The position numbers and the translations under genes were made by a program. Shown here in pieces: positions 16,860 through 22,930 of a DNA stretch of 34,824 nucleotides. Every line of letters begins with the position of its first letter. Position 1 is the stretch's first letter. The stretch covers positions 1-34,824 of the forward strand of contig JBAZOY010000022.1 in the NCBI GenBank assembly GCA_041648505.1, given 5' to 3'. The DNA comes from JBAZOY01 sp041648505 (GTDB lineage: Bacteria; Desulfobacterota; Syntrophia; Syntrophales; CG2-30-49-12). Below the pieces are notes generated by a model. The model ran no database searches. It was not told the origin of the DNA and saw only the letters and a list, made by a program, of their open reading frames with translations.

Positions 16860-17417
16860 ATGAAGCCAGCCATACTTGTTGTGGATATGATTAAAGATAA
16901 TCTCTCCGAGGAAGATAATAACCCGGTGGTGCCTTTTGCCCGGGCGATTATACCCAATATAAATCGGCTAACGGACATTGCAAGGAAACGAGATATACCT
17001 GTTATATTTTCCACAGACAGTTTTCTCCCCGGTGATTTTATTTTTGGGGGCAGAATGAAAGAGCAATCTCTCCGAGGCACTGAAGGCGCCGAAGTTACCG
17101 AGGCCCTTATCCAGTCAAATAATGACATCTATCTTCCCAAACGAAGATTCAGCGCCTTTTTTAAGACAGATCTTGATCAAACCCTTAGTTTGTACGGCGT
17201 TGATACTGTTATCCTTGCTGGAATTAACTCCCATTGGTGTGTCTTGAGTTCAGCAATGGATGCACTTTCTCTTGATTTCTGCACTTACATTATAGAGAAT
17301 TGCTGTGCGAGCTTCAGCAAAGAAGTTCATGAGAACATAATGAATATTTACCGGAAAAATCCACTTCGTCCCCTTTTTCAGATCATGAAGCTGGATGAGT
17401 TCTTAAAAGAAATTTAA
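16860..17417 (+). CDS. Isochorismatase-family cysteine hydrolase
   Basis: This 185-residue cytosolic protein has the isochorismatase/nicotinamidase fold. The catalytic triad is visible as D9 (AILVVDMIKD), K94 (YLPKRRFSAF) and C127 (GINSHWCVLS), with the cis-peptide motif just before the cysteine. Members hydrolyse nicotinamide, isochorismate, ureidoacrylate or similar amides and vinyl ethers. The sequence alone does not say which, and the metal-ligand histidines typical of nicotinamidase are not obvious. An upstream in-frame start at 16818 would lie inside the promoter, so ATG 16860 with AAGGAG is used. A NUDIX hydrolase follows after 27 nt, and the pair may serve nucleotide or cofactor salvage, which is a guess from context. 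Confidence 0.85.
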   Translation: MKPAILVVDMIKDNLSEEDNNPVVPFARAIIPNINRLTDIARKRDIPVIFSTDSFLPGDFIFGGRMKEQSLRGTEGAEVTEALIQSNNDIYLPKRRFSAFFKTDLDQTLSLYGVDTVILAGINSHWCVLSSAMDALSLDFCTYIIENCCASFSKEVHENIMNIYRKNPLRPLFQIMKLDEFLKEI

Positions 17418-17444
17418 TCATGAGCATAAGGTGGAAGTTATAAA

Positions 17445-18254
17445 ATGCTAACGGAGCCCAAAGATGCAGCGACTGTCATTCTACTTCGAGAAAGTTCCGA
17501 CTATGAAGATATCGAAGTCTTGATGGTTAAACGGCACCAAGATAATGCGTTTGTGCCGAACCGCTATGTGTATCCTGGTGGCGCCATGGATGAAGATGAT
17601 TACCTTTCCAATATAGAAAAGTTTTGCCATGGTCTTGAGCAAAAGATACCCCAACATCTGATAGACGACATTTCCCCGCCGGAAAAAGCACTGGGAGCAT
17701 GGGTTACCGGAATAAGAGAAACATTTGAGGAAGTAGGTCTCCTTCTGGCCTATGAAAGTAATGGGACCCTTGTCTCTCTCAAGACAAATGAACAAGCAGA
17801 AAGATTTATGTTTTATAGACAGTTGCTTGCTGATAGAAAAATAAAGCTGATAGAAGTTCTTGAAAATGAAGGACTTTTACTGGCGATAGATAGACTCCAT
17901 TATTTTTCTCACTGGGTCACGCCGAAGGCGCTTTCCATCCGTTATGATGTGAGGTTCTTTGTTTGTGAAGCTCCGGAAGATCAGAAACCGCTTCACGACG
18001 GGTTTGAACTGGTCGAACACAGGTGGATCAAGCCCCAGGATGCTCTCTATAAGTATGAGCATGAAAATTTTAGTATGGTTCTTCCGACAATTATGACTAT
18101 TAAAGAACTCTGCCAATTTAAAACCGTGCGGGAGGTTATCCGTTCCACAGAGGGGAAAAATATCCCGAGGCTCCTCACAAAGATGGTGCAGAAAGGAAAT
18201 CAAAGTGTGGAGATCATGCCCGATGGATCATTCTGGGGCCCTTCACCCCTTTAA
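17445..18254 (+). CDS. NUDIX hydrolase (NUDT19/CoA-diphosphatase-like)
   Basis: This 269-residue protein has a split Nudix box. YPGGAMDEDD (residues 43-52) is separated by an insert of about 38 residues from GIRETFEEVGLLL (89-101), which contains the REXXEEXG core. This arrangement resembles the NUDT19-type subfamily that cleaves CoA or other nucleoside diphosphate compounds. The substrate cannot be fixed from sequence. The C-terminal part includes HYFSHWVTP and a conserved RYDVRFFV strand, also seen in that subfamily. It lies 27 nt after the cysteine hydrolase with AAGGTGGA upstream, so the two are probably co-transcribed. A terminator at 18435 is the first downstream stop signal. Confidence 0.85.
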   Translation: MLTEPKDAATVILLRESSDYEDIEVLMVKRHQDNAFVPNRYVYPGGAMDEDDYLSNIEKFCHGLEQKIPQHLIDDISPPEKALGAWVTGIRETFEEVGLLLAYESNGTLVSLKTNEQAERFMFYRQLLADRKIKLIEVLENEGLLLAIDRLHYFSHWVTPKALSIRYDVRFFVCEAPEDQKPLHDGFELVEHRWIKPQDALYKYEHENFSMVLPTIMTIKELCQFKTVREVIRSTEGKNIPRLLTKMVQKGNQSVEIMPDGSFWGPSPL

Positions 18255-18334
18255 TCCCTAAGCCGCAAAATGTTGGCATAAAAACCACTTGTTCTGAATT
18301 TATGATAAATCTATCTTGAGGGTGTTTTTATTTT

Positions 18335-18364
18335 TTGACAATTTCCTGCCATATATGGTAGAAA
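18335..18364 (+). promoter_or_regulatory. Candidate promoter of the pantothenate leader
   Basis: A consensus TTGACA (18335-18340) follows a T-run. After 18 bp comes TAGAAA (18359-18364), a 4/6 match to the -10 box. Transcription would start near 18371, at the edge of the foldable leader. The -10 is weak. Confidence 0.5.
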
Positions 18365-18365
18365 A

Positions 18366-18476
18366 GATTTATCCGCTTGGATCTGCAGAAGACGGACTGA
18401 GACGGAATGGTCAGAAATAATAAGCGATAATTTCAGAGCCTTCCGTACGTAGTCTATGCGGAAGGCTCTTTTTTTG
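18366..18476 (+). ncRNA. Structured leader RNA or small RNA ending in an intrinsic terminator, upstream of the panB pair
   Basis: About 105 nt can fold. An outer stem pairs TTAT(C)CGCTT at 18369-18378 with AAGCGATAA at 18422-18430 (9 bp with one bulged C), closing a region with possible CTGA/TCAG pairing. The terminator hairpin 18435-18469 follows. ACGGAA at 18402-18407 can pair with TTCCGT at 18441-18446, which would break the terminator, so an attenuation switch is possible. The region also has several GGA triplets. It matches no RNA family that I can name. It could instead be an independent sRNA or only the 3' end of the NUDIX transcript. Confidence 0.4.
18435..18475 (+). terminator. Strong intrinsic terminator before the DUF2520-panB operon
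   Basis: An 11-bp perfect stem AGAGCCTTCCG / CGGAAGGCTCT with a 13-nt loop is followed by seven Ts (18469-18475). It lies 180 nt after the NUDIX gene and 55 nt before the next start codon, so it may be either an ordinary terminator or an attenuator. Confidence 0.88.
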
Positions 18477-18529
18477 AGAAAAAAGGCTCTCACAGGATAA
18501 TAAACTTTTTAGAGAAAGGACGTTGTCCA

Positions 18530-19444
18530 ATGATGAAACCAACTATTCCTCGGGGAACCAATATAAACAGTATTGCTATTGTGGGCCTGGGTAAAGTAGG
18601 CACAGCAGTCGGATTTCTCTTGCGATCCGCCGGTTACACAATTGTTGCCGTTGCCGGCCGATCCGCTTCATCCATCGAGCAAGCCCTGCCTTATACCAAA
18701 GGGGAAGCCTTTTTAAGTCCCTCCGATGCAGCCTCACGGGCAGAATGTATCTTGATTACCACCGGCGATGATGACATCGCCCCTGTGTGTGAAGAAATAG
18801 TAAAGGGAGGGGGGGTAGAACCGAATAATAAGGTAATACATATGAGCGGAGCAGGAGGTCTTGATCTGCTTGATGCCGCACGCAGGGCAGGAGCACATAT
18901 CGCAAGTATTCACCCTATTCAAAGTTTTGCCGATGTAAAAGGTGCAATAGAAAGCATACCCGGGAGCACATTCGGCATCACAGCAGATAACGAAATCAAA
19001 AACTGGGCAGTAAAAATGGTCAGAGATCTGGGTGGCACCCCCTTTTTCGTTCCTGAATCAGATAAACCTCTTTACCATGCAGCTGCCTGCATGGCCTCGA
19101 ACTATCTGGTCACTCTGATGCATACAGTGGAATGTATCTATACCTCTCTCGGCTTGACCGGAGAGGAGGCTTTTCATGCATTCTGGCCCCTCGTTAAAGG
19201 AACCATAAAAAATATCGAAATGAAGGGAACCATCCAATCTCTAACCGGCCCAATATCTCGCGGTGATGTCGGCACCATCGAAAAACATTTACAGGCCTTC
19301 CGAGAAAAGCTTCCTGCTTTCCTCACGGCATACTCTGCTATGGGAATTCTAACGGCAGATCTTGGCCTCAATAAAAAAACTCTCCCTACTGACAGGGCAG
19401 AGATCATAAAAAAACTATTAAAGGGAGGACAAAAAGATGAATAA
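18530..19444 (+). CDS. Rossmann-like / DUF2520 protein, probable ketopantoate reductase of pantothenate synthesis
   Basis: This 304-residue protein has an N-terminal NAD(P)-binding Rossmann domain (SIAIVGLGKVGTAVGFLL, with G19, G21 and G24) and a C-terminal helical domain of the DUF2520 type. Conserved-looking segments include HMSGA (104-108), SIHPIQSF with H128-P129, and HAAACMASNYLV with N191. It overlaps panB by 8 nt. Ketopantoate reductase is the step after PanB, and proteins of this general kind have been described as replacements for PanE (PanG of Francisella, from memory). I therefore infer that it reduces ketopantoate, but the sequence does not prove it. Two ATGs (18530, 18533) follow GAAAGGA. 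Confidence 0.8.
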   Translation: MMKPTIPRGTNINSIAIVGLGKVGTAVGFLLRSAGYTIVAVAGRSASSIEQALPYTKGEAFLSPSDAASRAECILITTGDDDIAPVCEEIVKGGGVEPNNKVIHMSGAGGLDLLDAARRAGAHIASIHPIQSFADVKGAIESIPGSTFGITADNEIKNWAVKMVRDLGGTPFFVPESDKPLYHAAACMASNYLVTLMHTVECIYTSLGLTGEEAFHAFWPLVKGTIKNIEMKGTIQSLTGPISRGDVGTIEKHLQAFREKLPAFLTAYSAMGILTADLGLNKKTLPTDRAEIIKKLLKGGQKDE

Positions 19445-20252
19445 GCAGGAAAAAATCAGCAAGATCACCACAGCCGTCGTTCGTGAAATGAAAAAGAGGA
19501 AAGAAAAGATTGCCATGCTTACAGCCTATGATTATTCTACGGCGGCTGTTCTTGATCAATCGGGAATAGACATCCTACTTGTGGGTGATTCTCTGGGTAT
19601 GGTTATCCTCGGCTATGACAGCACTCTGCCCGTCACAATGGAGGATATGATCCACCACACCAGAGCCGTCTCCCGGGCCACAAAACGTGCCATGGTAATC
19701 GGTGATATGCCCTTTATGTCCTACCAGGTTACCGTTGAAGAAGCGCTCTACAATGCCGGCCGTTTCCTACAGGAGGCTGGCGCTCATGGTGTCAAACTGG
19801 AGGGAGGAAGAGAGGTTGCAGAAACTACAAGAAGGATCACCTCAACAGGGATTCCTGTCATGTCTCACCTCGGTCTCACTCCTCAGTCTATCCACCAGTT
19901 TGGCGGTTTTAAAGTACAAGGGGAAAACGATGCAGCGGCAGTAAGAATCTTGGAAGATGCCAAAATTCTTGAAGAAGCAGGGGCTTTTTCTATTGTCTTA
20001 GAATGCGTGCCTGCAACCCTGGCTAAAACAATTACCCAATCCCTGACAATCCCGACTATCGGCATCGGAGCCGGTATTGACTGCGATGGACAGGTCCTCG
20101 TCGTCAATGACATGCTGGGAATGTTTGAAAAATTTACGCCTCGATTTGTCAAAAAGTACGCACATCTTAACGTGCAAATGAAGGAAGCTGTCCAGAAGTA
20201 TATAGAGGAAGTGAGAACATGTACCTTCCCGGATAAGGAACATACTTTATAG
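19437..20252 (+). CDS. panB: 3-methyl-2-oxobutanoate hydroxymethyltransferase
   Basis: PanB transfers a hydroxymethyl group from methylene-tetrahydrofolate to ketoisovalerate, making ketopantoate for vitamin B5 and CoA. The 271-residue TIM-barrel protein shows MLTAYDYSTA, the metal-binding LLVGDSLGM (D51), GDMPFMSYQ, VKLEGG, MSHLGLTPQS and the catalytic-site VLECVPA. All expected acidic residues are present. Its start lies inside the end of the preceding Rossmann/DUF2520 gene, so translation is probably coupled. panC and panD are not in the window. Confidence 0.97.
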   Translation: MNKQEKISKITTAVVREMKKRKEKIAMLTAYDYSTAAVLDQSGIDILLVGDSLGMVILGYDSTLPVTMEDMIHHTRAVSRATKRAMVIGDMPFMSYQVTVEEALYNAGRFLQEAGAHGVKLEGGREVAETTRRITSTGIPVMSHLGLTPQSIHQFGGFKVQGENDAAAVRILEDAKILEEAGAFSIVLECVPATLAKTITQSLTIPTIGIGAGIDCDGQVLVVNDMLGMFEKFTPRFVKKYAHLNVQMKEAVQKYIEEVRTCTFPDKEHTL

Positions 20253-20421
20253 TAAAATCCTTGAAGAATGGGTTCCTGCAGTGCTTAAACTTTTTTTTCG
20301 ACCATGCACAAATCATCTTGCTTCGCTGAAATGTCATAACATACGAATAAATTTTTGTTCCGCCTTTCATATAAGGCAATGTTCAATTCTTCTATACTAC
20401 CAGCAGAACAGACCCGCGGGC

Positions 20422-21519
20422 TTATTGTTGCCCGGATACAACAATGGTTGCCTTTGCTTTTAATTTTTCTACCAAAGCAGCAAAGGCTTCCTGTAATTTC
20501 TCACGCTCGAGGAAAGAAGCAATATTTTCCTTTGTCTTCTTATCAAGACTCATGGTTTTTGGAGCATTGTGTTTTAAGACCTGTATGATATGATAGCCGA
20601 AATCGGTTTCAACCACCGGACCGATGGCGTCTTTTTCCTGGGAAAAAGCTGCATCCTCAAAAGGTTTAACCATTTGACCGCGTGGGATCATACCTAGATC
20701 ACCACCATTTTCTTTACTGGGGCAATCGGAATTTTTTCTGGCAAGCTCGGCAAAATCACTACCAGCGAGCAGTTTTTTGCGTAAATCTTCAGCTTTCTTC
20801 TTATTAACCTTAGCTTTATCATCGTCTTCCGGGTTCTTTGCAATCAGTATATGCCGGACATGGACTGTCTCAGGTATTTTGAATTTTTCCTTATTTTTCT
20901 GATAGAATTCTGCTATTTCTTTTTCTTTCGGTTTTACCTCACCACCTATTGTAGAGAGAACCAGCTTATTGATCCTGATCCCTAACCTAATCTCTTTACG
21001 CATTTCTTCTTCACTGGTGCGGTTCTTTTCCATAATGTCCTCAATTGTAACTCCGGAGGGCAACGTGGCCTTCAACTTATCAATTGCTTCCGTAACATCC
21101 TTTTCCGTAAAACTGATCTTTTGCCTGTTTACTTCATTCGTAAGCAGCGTGCGTAAGATAAATTCATCTATAAGCTTTCCCCGTAATTCTGTCTTAACCT
21201 GCTGGAGACGATCAGCAGGTACATGATCCTTGAGAACCACCAATTTATTACTAATTTCCTTGTCCAGCTTGGCTTGGGTAAGTTTTGTCCCGTCAACTTC
21301 GGCCACTATACCGGATGACTTCACAGAGGGTGCTGAAGAGGAATCAGCGGGTGCTACAGACTGTGTTACAGACTGTGGGACAGACTGTTTCTCTTCGGAG
21401 TTTTGGTGCAGAGTCTTATCAACTTTTGGTTTTTCTTCTTTTGAGTTACAACCGCCTATTACAAGGATGACCAAACAGGTAAATATAAAGATGATATTTC
21501 TATAAATTCTATTTTTCAT
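20422..21519 (-). CDS. PpiC/SurA-type peptidyl-prolyl isomerase lipoprotein
   Basis: This 365-residue exported foldase starts with MKNRIYRNII, a hydrophobic signal segment and a lipobox VIGGC with C24 as the likely lipidated residue. A low-complexity Ser/Pro/Val linker follows, then a SurA-like helical chaperone region (about 90-220) and one parvulin domain beginning at HVRHILIAK, with GGDLGMIPRGQM and GYHIIQV. It probably helps fold secreted or outer-membrane proteins from the periplasmic face. ATG 21519 with AAGGAA is chosen over an upstream in-frame ATG at 21633, because only it puts the signal peptide at the N terminus. It is convergent with panB. Confidence 0.9.
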   Translation of the reverse strand: MKNRIYRNIIFIFTCLVILVIGGCNSKEEKPKVDKTLHQNSEEKQSVPQSVTQSVAPADSSSAPSVKSSGIVAEVDGTKLTQAKLDKEISNKLVVLKDHVPADRLQQVKTELRGKLIDEFILRTLLTNEVNRQKISFTEKDVTEAIDKLKATLPSGVTIEDIMEKNRTSEEEMRKEIRLGIRINKLVLSTIGGEVKPKEKEIAEFYQKNKEKFKIPETVHVRHILIAKNPEDDDKAKVNKKKAEDLRKKLLAGSDFAELARKNSDCPSKENGGDLGMIPRGQMVKPFEDAAFSQEKDAIGPVVETDFGYHIIQVLKHNAPKTMSLDKKTKENIASFLEREKLQEAFAALVEKLKAKATIVVSGQQ

Positions 21520-21650
21520 GATCGTTCCTTTATATACAATGGTAAGATAAAGTGAATAGATGTTTGTTTCTGATAAAATTCCGACAGTTTGCCGGTTGTT
21601 CAGCCACTTATCACCACGAATGGGCTGTTTCAAATTAAAGATAGATGAGA

Positions 21651-21680
21651 AAATACCCCGGTCGTATAACCGGGGTATTT
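21651..21680 (-). terminator. Terminator after the cold-shock gene
   Basis: A 12-bp perfect stem AAATACCCCGGT / ACCGGGGTATTT with a 6-nt loop lies 15 nt after the csp stop. On the minus strand it ends in TATTTTCTC, a short U-tract. Confidence 0.75.
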
Positions 21681-21695
21681 AAATTTAAAAAGTTT

Positions 21696-21896
21696 TTATA
21701 ATGGCTGAACGTTTACAGCGCTTGGGCCTTTGTTACCTTGCTCGATATCGAAGCTAACTCGCTGGCTTTCATGTAGTGTTTTGAACCCAGCACCTTGAAT
21801 GGCGCTGAAATGAACAAATACATCACCACCTTCATCATTTTCGATAAAACCATATCCTTTTTTCTCGTTGAACCACTTTACTCTACCTTCTGCCAA
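21696..21896 (-). CDS. Cold-shock protein (CspA family)
   Basis: This single CSD-domain RNA chaperone is 66 residues, the standard length. The RNP1 motif KGYGFIEND and RNP2 motif DVFVHFSAI are intact, and the N terminus reads MAEGRVKWFNEKKG. The longer reading from ATG 21917 would translate the ribosome site itself. The TTG at 21896, 8 nt after GGAGG, gives the normal N terminus, so I take TTG as the start. The roughly 270 bp upstream have no gene and probably form a long leader, as is common for cold-shock mRNAs. Confidence 0.93.
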   Translation of the reverse strand: MAEGRVKWFNEKKGYGFIENDEGGDVFVHFSAIQGAGFKTLHESQRVSFDIEQGNKGPSAVNVQPL

Positions 21897-22157
21897 TTCT
21901 ACTCCCTCCTTTCTCAAATTTGCTCAAAATTGGGCTACACCCAGTAAAAAGTAAAAAAACCACCCCAGCTCCGGACATCGAACCAGTGATGGCTGCTTTT
22001 ACACTGCTGAATCTCGGCACCCAATTTCTCCCTACCCACCGCTCCATCTATCGTTAAGAAAACGCAAACGATTAACGATAATCTACGACAGCTTCTTAAA
22101 AATAACATACTTTTTCGCAAAATCAAGCATTTTTTTAATTTCAACTATAATTACTTC

Positions 22158-22194
22158 AAAAAAATGAACTACCCCGCAGCAAGCTACGGGGTAG
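22158..22194 (-). terminator. Terminator of the metH-pyrE operon
   Basis: On the minus strand the 8-bp stem CTACCCCG / CGGGGTAG (22194-22169) has a 10-nt loop and is followed by TTCATTTTTTT. It lies 137 nt after pyrE. Confidence 0.7.
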
Positions 22195-22239
22195 CAAAAT
22201 CGAATAATACCAATCGCTCTTTACGAAGCAAGCTTCGGG
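22169..22239. repeat. Pair of related palindromic units (REP-like)
   Basis: Two 16-bp units, CGCAGCAAGCTACGGG (22175-22190) and CGAAGCAAGCTTCGGG (22224-22239), agree at 14 of 16 positions and share the core AGCAAGCT. Each sits in a hairpin. They lie 49 bp apart in non-coding DNA. This looks like a dispersed palindromic element, but a second locus is needed to show that. Confidence 0.45.
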
Positions 22240-22330
22240 AAATTAAACCCTGAGAGATTAAAGCATAAACAGAAGGATGCAGTTATATGAACAGACTTTG
22301 TCTGTGGATTGAAGCCTGGATCAAGTCAAG

Positions 22331-22927
22331 TCATTTATTTTCAAGATAATTCCGCCCACTGAAAAGGGCCATGATCTCTGTTCTGGTCAACACTGCGTCA
22401 ACCCGGTCGACACCACCCTTTTCCCTTATATTTTCCCTACCCCCTTCCTCCCGGTCAAGCAGGACAATGACCCTGTCTATTACTAGGCCTGCCGCTCTTG
22501 CGCTCTCTACCGCTTTGATCGTGGATCCACCGGTGGTAAGAACATCGTCTAAAATCACGACCTTTTCTCCGGGTTTGAGGTCTCCTTCAATGGTACCCTT
22601 TGTTCCGTGCCCCTTTACATCTTTCCTCACAATGAAGGATTTAATGGGCCTTCCCTTTTGATACGAAATCATAGAAAGAGCATTGGCTATCGGGTCCGCT
22701 CCGAGTGTAAGACCTCCGGCTGCCGTAACATCAGTATCTCTCAGCATTTCAAAGATGACCTCTCCGATGAGGTTCATCCCCTCAGGATCAAGGGTTGTCG
22801 GTTTGCAATTGAAATAGAAGTTACTTGTCCTGCCGGAAGTAAGTGTAAAGGGTGGATTGTCACTGTAGGCAAAAGACCTTTCTGTAACAATTTCAGCCAG
22901 TCTTTTTTTCATCTCATGGTAGTCCAT
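22331..22927 (-). CDS. pyrE: Orotate phosphoribosyltransferase
   Basis: PyrE adds ribose 5-phosphate from PRPP to orotate, the fifth step of UMP synthesis. The 198-residue protein has the PRPP loop VVILDDVLTTGGSTIKAVES near residue 120, FTLTSGRTSNFYFNCKP near residue 30 and GADPIANA. It starts at ATG 22927, only 3 nt after the metH stop, and is separated from the pyrRBC cluster by about 6 kb. Being last in an operon with metH ties pyrimidine synthesis to that transcript. A terminator follows at 22158-22194. Confidence 0.96.
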   Translation of the reverse strand: MDYHEMKKRLAEIVTERSFAYSDNPPFTLTSGRTSNFYFNCKPTTLDPEGMNLIGEVIFEMLRDTDVTAAGGLTLGADPIANALSMISYQKGRPIKSFIVRKDVKGHGTKGTIEGDLKPGEKVVILDDVLTTGGSTIKAVESARAAGLVIDRVIVLLDREEGGRENIREKGGVDRVDAVLTRTEIMALFSGRNYLENK

Positions 22928-22930
22928 ATT

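Larger units (their letters stand above)
21897..22330. other. Intergenic region upstream of the cold-shock gene and downstream of pyrE
   Basis: No convincing gene is present in these 434 bp. Part nearest csp (21897 to about 22090) likely holds the csp leader, with local pairings such as CAGTG/CACTG on the minus strand. A promoter may lie near 22090-22140, where AT-rich sequence includes CTTGAT and TATGTT, but the match is weak. The part nearest pyrE contains the terminator at 22158-22194 and a second related hairpin at 22224-22237. Confidence 0.55.

Noticed and set aside
21955..22035. tRNA-like segment with GGTTCGATGTCC on the minus strand
   Set aside because: No acceptor or anticodon stem could be formed and the T stem does not pair, so it is not a tRNA.
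21935..22144. Minus-strand frame of 69 codons upstream of csp
   Set aside because: It has no ribosome site and a composition unlike the neighbouring proteins, and it sits in the likely csp leader.
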